From positions 1 through 46,815 of the forward strand of contig PHAE01000016.1 in NCBI GenBank assembly GCA_002840285.1: 46,815 nt of DNA, read 5' to 3'. Shown one piece after another: positions 18,721-26,404 of this stretch. Below the pieces are notes generated by a model that saw only the letters and a program-made list of their open reading frames with translations, did not search any database and was not told where the DNA came from. Source of the DNA: Firmicutes bacterium HGW-Firmicutes-11. GTDB taxonomy: Bacteria > Bacillota > Clostridia > Peptostreptococcales > Anaerovoracaceae. The first letter of the stretch is position 1. Every line of letters starts with the position of its first letter. The position numbers were made by a program, and so were the translations under genes.

Positions 18721-19622
18721 CAGTAGACCTCTCTGTTTTTCTTGATGATCGCTCTGGCCACCAGGTTCATGAGCAACGTGAGTAGGAAGAGCATGGTACC
18801 AACTGCAAATAGGGTTTTAAACTCGAGGGTACCCTGCTGGATGTCGCCTAAGCTGATATTGACCATGAAGCCGGTCATGGTCTGGATGCTTTTCAATGGA
18901 TTCAAGGTGAGAACCGGGCTCTGACCCGCTGCGATTGCAACGATCATGGTCTCACCGATGGCTCTGGAGATGGCAAGCACAAAGGCAGCGCCGATGCTGG
19001 ACATGGCTGCCGGTATCGTGACCTTGGCGGCAACTTCAAACCGGGTCGATCCTAATGCATAGGCACCTTGCCGAATCGAATCCGGCACCGCCATCATCGC
19101 ATCCTCGCTGAGGGAAGCGACCATAGGCAATGTCATGATCCCTACTGCGATGCTGGCGCTTGCTGCATTGAACACCTGGGTATCCGGTATGATCGTCTGT
19201 AGGATCGGAGTGATAAATGTGAGCGCAAAAAAACCGTACACGATGGAGGGTATCCCCGCCAGGATCTCCAACACCGGTTTGACGATTCTACGTACTTTTT
19301 TATGGGCATATTCGCTAAGATAGATCGCGCTTCCCAAGCCCAGCGGCAAGGAGACGAGGCTGGAACCGATGGCGATCATCATAGTCCCTATAAGTAAGGG
19401 AAGGATCCCGAAACTTCTGGGCTGGAGCGTCGGCGTCCATTGGGTCCCGGTCAGAAATTCGAAGAGAGAAACCTCCCGAAAAAAGGCAAAGGTCTCACCA
19501 AACAAAATAAGTACGATCGCCACCGTGGTCAAAATCGATACGGCGGCAAACGACATCAAAACCTTTTCGACCACGAGCTCTCCGGTACGGAGTCTGGCCA
19601 TATCCTGTGATGTTTTTCGCAT
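18720..19622 (-). CDS. pstC: Phosphate ABC transporter permease PstC
   Basis: PstC is the other channel subunit. The 300-aa protein has an N-terminal helix, then five more. The motif AIYLSEYAHKKVRRIVKPVLEILAGIPSIVYGFFAL and the coupling loop DAMMAVPDSIRQGAYALGSTRFEVAAKVTIP identify it. The ATG at 19622 is chosen because AGGAG lies 6 nt upstream; the frame stays open to 19676 but without a start signal. An intergenic hairpin separates it from pstS. It ends TGA. Confidence 0.96.
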   Translation of the reverse strand: MRKTSQDMARLRTGELVVEKVLMSFAAVSILTTVAIVLILFGETFAFFREVSLFEFLTGTQWTPTLQPRSFGILPLLIGTMMIAIGSSLVSLPLGLGSAIYLSEYAHKKVRRIVKPVLEILAGIPSIVYGFFALTFITPILQTIIPDTQVFNAASASIAVGIMTLPMVASLSEDAMMAVPDSIRQGAYALGSTRFEVAAKVTIPAAMSSIGAAFVLAISRAIGETMIVAIAAGQSPVLTLNPLKSIQTMTGFMVNISLGDIQQGTLEFKTLFAVGTMLFLLTLLMNLVARAIIKKNREVY

Positions 19623-19650
19623 TGTGCTCTCCTGTGCTAGAACGGGCCAA

Positions 19651-19684
19651 CAAGCACCTGCCCCGATCGGGGGCAAGCGCTTGC
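19651..19684 (-). other. Hairpin in the pstS-pstC intergenic gap
   Basis: The 80-bp gap contains nested inverted repeats: GCCCC/GGGGC around CGATC, flanked by CAAGC/GCTTG, next to a 12-bp palindrome GCAAGCGCTTGC. No T-run follows. It may partly terminate transcription or protect the pstS message, which would give the excess of binding protein over permease common in pst operons. Confidence 0.55.
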
Positions 19685-19702
19685 AGAGGAGGGGTAGTTA
19701 AG

Positions 19703-20635
19703 TTAGTTGAGCAGTTCCAATTCTTCCTGGTACTTGTCAGCGGGCAAGGCCACATATCCTACGTCAGGAATGATGTCTGTTGCGATGGTCAGGTAGAAGG
19801 TGACAAACTCGACAACCTCCGGACGTTCAAGTGAAGCTGTTTTTACGTAGATGAATATCGGTCGGGACAGAGGAGCATAGCTACCGTCCTGGATGCTGTC
19901 GAAGTTGGGAAGAATCGCACCACTTCCGTTATCTATTGCCACCAGCTTCAGTTTATCCTGATTGGCTTCGTAGTATGCGAATCCGAAGAATCCGAGTGCA
20001 TTTTTGTCACCTGCGATACCCTGAACGAGGACATTGTCATCTTCGCTTGCAGTAAAGTCGGGGCGGATGGCTCCGCTTTCACCATTGATCTCTTCAGTGA
20101 AGTAGTCGAAGGTTCCCGAGTCGGTTCCCGGCGCATAGAGTTTGATCTCTTCGTTAGGCCATCCGGGTCTCACGTCGCTCCAGGTCATAACTGTGCTGTC
20201 CGGTGCCCATATCATTTTCAATTCTTCGACGGTCAAACTGTCGACCCAGGTGTTGTCCGGATTGACCAATACAGAGAGTCCGTCGTAAGCGACCATCAAT
20301 TCAATGTACTCGATGCCGGCGTCTGCAACGGCCTGGGCTTCTTCGTCTTTAATAGGTCTTGATGCATTGCTGATGTCGGTTTCGCCAGCGATGAATTTCT
20401 TAAACCCGCCACCGGTTCCGGAGACACCTACCGGAATTCTGACTCCGGGATAGACGGCATTAAATTCCTCTGCGATCGCTTCTGTAATAGGGAATACGGT
20501 GGAAGAACCATCAATGGCGATCTCGCCGGTCAATTCATCTCCGCCGCCGTTATCCGTCGTACCGCCACAGGCAGCAAGACCAAAGACCAAAATTCCTGTT
20601 AAAAGTAGTGCCAGCCATTTATTTCTCGTCTTCAT
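19703..20635 (-). CDS. pstS: Phosphate-binding lipoprotein PstS
   Basis: PstS captures phosphate outside the membrane and delivers it to PstCA. The 310-aa precursor has a lipoprotein signal ending LAACGG (Cys23). Phosphate-binding motifs are present: [17 protein letters not shown] near the N-terminus, [27 protein letters not shown], and [14 protein letters not shown]. It is the first gene of the seven-gene pst-pho operon, directly behind a Pho box. The ATG at 20635 has AAGGAGAAC upstream. It ends in TAA. Confidence 0.97.
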   Translation of the reverse strand: MKTRNKWLALLLTGILVFGLAACGGTTDNGGGDELTGEIAIDGSSTVFPITEAIAEEFNAVYPGVRIPVGVSGTGGGFKKFIAGETDISNASRPIKDEEAQAVADAGIEYIELMVAYDGLSVLVNPDNTWVDSLTVEELKMIWAPDSTVMTWSDVRPGWPNEEIKLYAPGTDSGTFDYFTEEINGESGAIRPDFTASEDDNVLVQGIAGDKNALGFFGFAYYEANQDKLKLVAIDNGSGAILPNFDSIQDGSYAPLSRPIFIYVKTASLERPEVVEFVTFYLTIATDIIPDVGYVALPADKYQEELELLN

Positions 20636-20667
20636 TCCTGTTCTCCTTGTTATCCATTCATGTTTTG

Positions 20668-20733
20668 TTTATAGGACAACAATAACCCGTGATTGTTAAG
20701 GTTTCTCAAATAGAAATGTTAAGATCTTGTAAA
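20668..20733 (-). promoter_or_regulatory. Pho box and promoter of the pst operon
   Basis: Read on the minus strand, TTTACA (20733-20728), TTAACA (20722-20717) and ATTTGA (20711-20706) recur every 11 bp, followed by another TTAACA (20699-20694). This is the direct-repeat TT(A/T)ACA array bound by Bacillus PhoP, not the Escherichia coli PHO box. A -10 like TATAAA lies at 20673-20668 and no -35 is needed for an activated promoter. It fits phosphate-starvation control by the phoB and phoR products encoded at the end of the same operon. Confidence 0.8.
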
Positions 20734-21936
20734 TTATTTGACTTCTTCCCTTCGTTCGCTCCTTTTCAAAATGAACAGGTTCACAGCAGCAAGGACGGTG
20801 GCGATCACCGCGGTCACCGTGAAGGCGGCTTCCAGATCGAAATGCTCGCCGATCCATCCAAAGGCGGGAAACAGAAAGATCATAAAAAAGCTGAATACCA
20901 TATTGGAAAACGAGAGCAGTGTCGCTCTCCGCTCACTGGGGAGCAAGCGGTTGATGTAGTCCGAGTAAACGACGAACATCAAGCTGTCGATGAATCCGAT
21001 CACGAGAAACGCGCCCACCGCCGTGTCGAATCGGACCATGCCCCACATGACGATCATAAAAAGAACCGGCAGCGCATACAGCAATCGCCGTTCTTTGACG
21101 AAACGCTCAAGTCGGTAGGCAAACAACCCGCCAAGCGCGCCGATCCCGCCGGAGGCGGCAAAGAGAAGCCCAATTGCGTTTTCCTTTACACCGTTGTCTT
21201 TGCAATAAATTTGCATGTAGAAGAAGGTCGTCGTGGTGAAGATACCCAACGCATTGATGCACAGTATGAGATAGATCAGACGTCGATTGCCACGAACCAC
21301 CTGAAAACTGCCCACATACTGATCTCTTATGCTGGATCGGAACTTCATTTTACTTCGATCGCACTTGTCAATTTTTGTTTCCCGAAACAGGGTCGCCAGC
21401 AGAATGGAAGCGATGAGAACGATCACCTGGCCCAAGTACAGATCCTCATAACTGTGAAGGGCGATCCAGCCCCCGATCAGAAGCGCGAGGCCAAGGGCGA
21501 CTTGATATACGACTTCGTTGATTCCCTGGACTTTCATGAATCTGGACTCGTCCCCGAATTCCTTGAGCGAGTCATACACCATCGCTTCCCCCGCCCCGGA
21601 TTCCAGGTTCCATCCGATGGCGCAGAAAACAAAAGAAATCTGGAAATGAAAAAACGTCTCTCCGTATAAAGTCAAAAGAATGTACGCAATGATAAAAAAG
21701 CGGCCGAGGATGCGGCTTGTCTTCCGGCCGAAGATGTCGGCGATGGCTCCCGTCGGAGTCTCCATCAGAAAGGATGTGATATGAAAGATACCTTCCAGTA
21801 TACCCAGTTGCAACAGACTCATTCCTTTGGAAGCCAAGTAGATCATCCAGAAGCCATGAGTCAGGTTGAAACTCTGGAGAAAGGTGAACCCGTAGTTGAT
21901 TCGAATATTGCGTTTATAAAAGTTGCCCAGGTCCAT
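20734..21936 (-). CDS. MFS transporter
   Basis: The 400-aa membrane protein has about twelve predicted helices and the MFS loop 2-3 motif GAIADIFGRKTSR (about residues 62-74). An N-terminal segment NYGFTFLQSFNLTHGFWMIYLASKGMSLLQLGILEGIFH is typical of a broad Firmicute group of uncharacterised drug-efflux-like MFS proteins. The substrate is unknown. It begins 8 nt after the HD-GYP regulator gene, so it may be transcribed from upstream. It ends TAA just before the Pho box. Confidence 0.88.
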   Translation of the reverse strand: MDLGNFYKRNIRINYGFTFLQSFNLTHGFWMIYLASKGMSLLQLGILEGIFHITSFLMETPTGAIADIFGRKTSRILGRFFIIAYILLTLYGETFFHFQISFVFCAIGWNLESGAGEAMVYDSLKEFGDESRFMKVQGINEVVYQVALGLALLIGGWIALHSYEDLYLGQVIVLIASILLATLFRETKIDKCDRSKMKFRSSIRDQYVGSFQVVRGNRRLIYLILCINALGIFTTTTFFYMQIYCKDNGVKENAIGLLFAASGGIGALGGLFAYRLERFVKERRLLYALPVLFMIVMWGMVRFDTAVGAFLVIGFIDSLMFVVYSDYINRLLPSERRATLLSFSNMVFSFFMIFLFPAFGWIGEHFDLEAAFTVTAVIATVLAAVNLFILKRSERREEVK

Positions 21937-21944
21937 GACGCTTC

Positions 21945-23003
21945 CTATAGCGGGAACAGGATCGGATGCTCCCGTTCGTCGATCTCATAATTGTCGTTGA
22001 GAAACAGATCACAGCACGCTTCTACCACTTCGATGTCATACAGACGGCCGGCGTTTTCCCTGATCTCCCCGATGGCCGCCATCAGGCCTCGGGCCGGCCG
22101 ATACGGTCGATGGGACATCATGGCCTCCACCACATCGGCTACGATCAGGATCTTCGATTCCCGGCTCAGGGTGCTTTTGTCCAGACCCCGTGGGTAGCCG
22201 CTGCCGTCGCAACGCTCATGATGCTGGTAGATGGTTTCGGCGATGACATCCGGCAAGTTCACTTTGGCAAGCATCTCATACCCTTTAGAGGGATGTAGCT
22301 TGATCATCTCCATTTCCAACTGGGACAAATCTCCCGGCTTGGTCAGGATCTCCGCGGGAATGACGATTTTTCCGATATCGTGGATATACCCGCTGATCCT
22401 AAGATAGTCGATCGACTGCTTGTCCAAGTTCATCTTCTCGGCGATTTTTACCGCCAGGTTGCCGACACGACGTTGGTGGCCGGCAGTGTAGGGGTCCCTG
22501 ACTTCCACGACAGAAGACAGCAGATAGATGACCCCTTGCATATTCTTCTGCAACTCGCCGGTACGGCGCTCTATGGTCTCCTCCAAATCTTTTTGATAGC
22601 GTCGGTTTTCCGCCTCCAGTGCCTGTTTCTCATTGATCAGCTGTTTGACCTTTAGTGCATTCTGAACGGTCTTGAGAAAGGCATCCTTACGAATCGGTTT
22701 CGTCAGGTAATCATTAGCACCCTTTTGGACAGCGAGTACCGCTGTATCCACCGTCGGTTCGCCTGTCATGATGATGATCTGTGTCGCAGCATCCTGTTTG
22801 CGGACTTGCTCCAAAAGCTGTATTCCTGTGGTGCGTGGCATGATGATATCGGAGACGATCACGTCATACGCATTCCTCTCATGGAGCGTCAGAGCTTCGT
22901 CCGCATCCGCCGCCGCGTCGCAATGGTGTCCGTCGGGGCGGAGAAATTCGCACAAAGTGACCCGGATGCTACGCTCGTCGTCAACGATCAATATTCTTGC
23001 CAT
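21945..23003 (-). CDS. Response regulator with c-di-GMP phosphodiesterase (HD-GYP) output
   Basis: The protein has a receiver domain (DDE at 8-10, phospho-acceptor D52 in VIVSDIIMPRTTG, Lys in LTKPIRKDAF), a coiled linker (about 120-155), and an HD-GYP domain. The latter has HDIGKIVIP and HHERCDGSGYPRGL, so all metal and GYP residues are present and c-di-GMP hydrolysis is expected. It follows the sensor kinase at 23022 on the same strand, so the two form a likely two-component pair. Its ATG is in frame with the kinase's TAG stop. It ends in TAG. Confidence 0.93.
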   Translation of the reverse strand: MARILIVDDERSIRVTLCEFLRPDGHHCDAAADADEALTLHERNAYDVIVSDIIMPRTTGIQLLEQVRKQDAATQIIIMTGEPTVDTAVLAVQKGANDYLTKPIRKDAFLKTVQNALKVKQLINEKQALEAENRRYQKDLEETIERRTGELQKNMQGVIYLLSSVVEVRDPYTAGHQRRVGNLAVKIAEKMNLDKQSIDYLRISGYIHDIGKIVIPAEILTKPGDLSQLEMEMIKLHPSKGYEMLAKVNLPDVIAETIYQHHERCDGSGYPRGLDKSTLSRESKILIVADVVEAMMSHRPYRPARGLMAAIGEIRENAGRLYDIEVVEACCDLFLNDNYEIDEREHPILFPL

Positions 23004-23021
23004 GTTGCTGCCTTTCCCTTT

Positions 23022-25103
23022 CTATTTCAGGTCCCAGCCGTTGTCCACCGGCAGATCCAGGATCATCCGAGTGTACTCTCCTTCTTTGGAGTCGACAGAC
23101 AAAATGCCGTGATGATCATGGACGATGCCGAAACTGATGGAAAGTCCCAGTCCGGTGCCCAGATCCTTTGGTTTGGTGGAGAAAAATGGTTCAAAAATCT
23201 TATCTTTGATCTCTACCGGGATCCCGGAGCCCCTGTCTTCCACTACGAAACGAATCCAGCGACGATCATCCTTTGCATGCTGTTGGACGAGGAGACGTAT
23301 CTTTTTGTTCTCGTCGTATGTATCGTATTTCTCGTTCAGCGCATCTCTAGCGTTGGTCAGCAGGTTCATGATCACCTGTTGGATTTGCTGGCTGCGGCAT
23401 TTCAGTTTGGGCAGACCGGGTTCCATTTCGATCTCCAGCTCGATCTGGTCCTTCTTGATGATGGTACGTATCAAAGAGATGGTCTGTTCAACGATGTCGT
23501 AAGGACTTGCGTAACTGTGAGACTGTTTTTCCTGTCGGGAAAACTGAAGCAGGTTACGGACGATCTGAGCGATCCGTTCGGTCTCATGGATGATCTCCCC
23601 AGCATAGACTGCCTGTTCCGAGCCGTCCGTCGCCTTATCCTGAATCAACTGCGCGTAGTTCATGATGCCGCTGATCGGGTTGTTGATCTCATGGGCAACA
23701 CCACCAGCCAGCGTGCCGATGGCTTCCATCTTCTGACGCTGCCTCTGCTGCGCTTCCATCTCCGATTTGACACGTTCCATCTGGATCCGCTCAGTCACGT
23801 CCTGAGCGAACACCAATGCGCCGTGCTTCCCTTTGTATTGGATCGGAACTGCGCTGATATCCACAATGACTGTCGAGCCGTCCAAACGCACCATCGTTCC
23901 TGTTCGAATCGGTACTGCCAGCTTACTTTCGTTCAACAAGCGGATTCGTTTCTGCACCGCTTCCCGTTCGTCCGGGTGACAGCGTTCCACCACCGAAGTC
24001 CCAATGAGATCCTGTGGCCGCTTCGCTCCCAAAAGCTCCATCGTAAACCGGTTCACGAAGACAAACACGCCGTCGGCTTGGATGAAGATGGCCGCAGGGG
24101 CGCTGTCGATCAGCCGCCGGAATCGGTTTTCGCTGTCCTCCAGCTCGCGTTGAACAGCCACCCGTTGGGTGATGTCGTGGGTCGCCGAGTACAACATCGT
24201 CTTTCCGTCGATTTCGATCGGGCCGCTGTATACCTCTACATCGACGACAGTTCCGTCGGACTTCCGGTGCTGGACCTGAAAATAGTTTTGCTGTCCTGCG
24301 ACCGCTAGATCCATCTCGTTTTTGACCTCAACGGCAGACAGCGTGCTGATATCACTGACTCGCATCCCTTTCATCTGCTGGGCCGTCCAACCGTAGTAAT
24401 CGACTGCTGCAGGATTGACATCCAGAATCTTTCCCGATGCCGGATCCACCAGCATATTGATCGTCTTACTGCCTTCAAAGAGTGTTCGATAGCGGTTTTC
24501 CGCTTCTACAACGCGACCCATCGCTTCGTGTCGGTCTCGTTGGTGCAATAGCAATACGGCCAGAAACACCGAACCGATGGGGTAGATCGCCAGTACGGGC
24601 AGTCGGATCGCCCGTACCACGACGATGGCGCTCTCAAAGGGCATCAGGAACATGGCGCCAAGCATCAGGATATGAACCACAAGTCCCAGAACGTAGATCT
24701 GAAGCCAGATTCGCCTGGGAAATATTTGGGGTCCGATCCGTCGCCACAAAAGTCCCAGAGCTACGGACAAGATCACTACTGTGACCCCGGTGAATACTCC
24801 GACGCCTCCCATGCTGACCCGATACGCGATCCCGATCGCCCCTGCGATGATCGACGGGATCGGTCCAAAGACATAAGCGGAAATGCTGAGCAAGATCGAA
24901 CGGGTATCGAAGACAAGTCCGGAGGTAAATTGAAAGGGCACCAGCATGATCGCAAGACAGATCATTCCGATCAGCAGTCCTTTGATGATTTCGACAGCTT
25001 TGTTCCATCGGCTGGGCAAGGAGTAACTGACCTCGTAAATGACCCCCAAGGCCAATAACAGCGCCAAGTTGTTGATGAGACTGATGATCATGCCTTCTGC
25101 CAT
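23022..25103 (-). CDS. Sensor histidine kinase with LytS-type 5TM, two PAS and HisKA-HATPase
   Basis: The first 190 residues match the 5TMR-LYT membrane module (FDTRSILLSISAYVFGPIPS then GIAYRVSMGGVGVFTG). Two PAS domains follow (about 205-325 and 330-450). The NtrB-type HisKA domain has the phospho-acceptor in GGVAHEINNPISG (about His470), and the HATPase has N box NLLTNARDAL, G1 VEDRGSGIP and G2 GTGLGLSISFG. The ATG at 25103 sits 6 nt after AAGGAGG, which overlaps the previous stop. The signal is unknown. The gene ends in TAG, 7 codons before and in frame with the downstream regulator ATG. Confidence 0.92.
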   Translation of the reverse strand: MAEGMIISLINNLALLLALGVIYEVSYSLPSRWNKAVEIIKGLLIGMICLAIMLVPFQFTSGLVFDTRSILLSISAYVFGPIPSIIAGAIGIAYRVSMGGVGVFTGVTVVILSVALGLLWRRIGPQIFPRRIWLQIYVLGLVVHILMLGAMFLMPFESAIVVVRAIRLPVLAIYPIGSVFLAVLLLHQRDRHEAMGRVVEAENRYRTLFEGSKTINMLVDPASGKILDVNPAAVDYYGWTAQQMKGMRVSDISTLSAVEVKNEMDLAVAGQQNYFQVQHRKSDGTVVDVEVYSGPIEIDGKTMLYSATHDITQRVAVQRELEDSENRFRRLIDSAPAAIFIQADGVFVFVNRFTMELLGAKRPQDLIGTSVVERCHPDEREAVQKRIRLLNESKLAVPIRTGTMVRLDGSTVIVDISAVPIQYKGKHGALVFAQDVTERIQMERVKSEMEAQQRQRQKMEAIGTLAGGVAHEINNPISGIMNYAQLIQDKATDGSEQAVYAGEIIHETERIAQIVRNLLQFSRQEKQSHSYASPYDIVEQTISLIRTIIKKDQIELEIEMEPGLPKLKCRSQQIQQVIMNLLTNARDALNEKYDTYDENKKIRLLVQQHAKDDRRWIRFVVEDRGSGIPVEIKDKIFEPFFSTKPKDLGTGLGLSISFGIVHDHHGILSVDSKEGEYTRMILDLPVDNGWDLK

Positions 25104-25114
25104 TGGAAACCTCC

Positions 25115-26404
25115 TTAAAGGACTGGCACCTGATGGAGCAGGATCGTGTACAGGATCATGCCCACCAGGGCAAAGGGATAAGTGGCGCCGTATCCGGCCG
25201 CCGGATCATCGCTTTTCAAACTGGAAATCGCCGTTCCCAGGCCAGGGGTCGATGTCATCCCTCCGCACAAGGCACCAGCCAGCATGACCCAATTGAGGCG
25301 AAATACATATCGACCGACCAGAAAGCCGGCCATCACGGAAATGAATCCGATTCCTAGAGAAAGAAGCGCCAACGAAGTGCCGGAAACCAGTAACGCCTCC
25401 ACCGCCTTATATCCATAATTGAGTCCGACGATCGCAAGAAAGAATGACAGTCCGATCTCCCGCAGCAAAGCAAGCGCCTTGGCATCCATACGAAATGACA
25501 GGGGACCGATCTTTCCGATGCTGCCCAATGCCAGTCCAAGAAGCAATATGCCGCCGGTCGCTCCCAGGCTGAAGCGACCCAACGCTCCCAAAGGTATCTG
25601 AATGCTTCCCACCAGATATCCCGCCAGACATGTCACTGCGAAAGGCACCATTCGAAAAGGCTCCTTATCCTGGTCCGATCGACCGTCCAAAGCTCTGGCC
25701 GTCTCCATTTCAATACGATATCGCCTCTTCTCCTCCTCTACATCGATACGGAAGAGGGCAGGCAGAAAATTCACGGCAAGGATCACGATCAAGACTCCGA
25801 AGGGATAACCGATCGCATGGCCGGCTCCGACGCCGGCTTTCGCTTCCCGAATGTAAAGAGTTTGTTCTTCTTTTGAAAGTCCGGCTGCTTGTCGTGTTGC
25901 ATGATCTTCGGCAGTCTCCAACGCGGCGGCTAGTCCCGGCGAACTGGTCAATGCGCCGGTATACACGCCTGCTACTTCGTAGGGATCCATTTCGTTCATC
26001 AGCGACGTGGCAGCATAGGTGGACAACGCCCCGATAAAAGTGATCAAAAGGCCAAGAGCAATGAATCGTCCGCCATATTTTTTCAATACGACGCGCATGT
26101 CTTTCGCCGCCAACAGCCCGACCGAAGCCACAAAGAGCATCAGCGCCACATTGAAAAAATGGGAATGAATGACGCCGCCTTCCAGTATGCGGAGCGCATC
26201 TCCATACCCGTCGGCACCCTCTCCCCGTTCAATGATATGGCTACTCAGCCGAAACACGCCCCAACCGACCGCGAGGCCAACAAAGAGTGGACCGGAATTG
26301 CCTAAGCTGAAGCGTCCGATCTTTGCCTGACCCAGGGCAAGTCCCAGGGCGACGACCAGAAACATCAATACAAAGGGATCCATTGTCAGTGACACAAGTT
26401 TCAT
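25115..26404 (-). CDS. AspT/YidE-type transporter
   Basis: The 429-aa membrane protein has two copies of a membrane repeat typical of the aspartate:alanine exchanger family (AAE). The first begins FLVVALGLALGQAKIGRFSLGNSGPLFVGL and the second has LLREIGLSFFLAIVGLNYGY, each followed by the GxxxTSxPGLxxA-like signature (TGALTSSPGLAAALE and GGMTSTPGLGTAIS). No RCK/TrkA-C domain lies between them. Whether it exchanges amino acids or dicarboxylates cannot be told. The ATG at 26404 with GGGAGG 8 nt upstream overlaps the preceding gene as ATGA. It ends TAA. Confidence 0.88.
   Translation of the reverse strand: MKLVSLTMDPFVLMFLVVALGLALGQAKIGRFSLGNSGPLFVGLAVGWGVFRLSSHIIERGEGADGYGDALRILEGGVIHSHFFNVALMLFVASVGLLAAKDMRVVLKKYGGRFIALGLLITFIGALSTYAATSLMNEMDPYEVAGVYTGALTSSPGLAAALETAEDHATRQAAGLSKEEQTLYIREAKAGVGAGHAIGYPFGVLIVILAVNFLPALFRIDVEEEKRRYRIEMETARALDGRSDQDKEPFRMVPFAVTCLAGYLVGSIQIPLGALGRFSLGATGGILLLGLALGSIGKIGPLSFRMDAKALALLREIGLSFFLAIVGLNYGYKAVEALLVSGTSLALLSLGIGFISVMAGFLVGRYVFRLNWVMLAGALCGGMTSTPGLGTAISSLKSDDPAAGYGATYPFALVGMILYTILLHQVPVL

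Noticed and set aside
20689-21669. 326-codon plus-strand open frame antisense to the MFS gene
   Set aside because: The composition is that of a reverse-frame shadow and it begins within the Pho box region.
22725-24308. 527-codon plus-strand open frame across the kinase and regulator genes
   Set aside because: It is antisense to two clear signalling genes, has no start signal and no recognisable domain.
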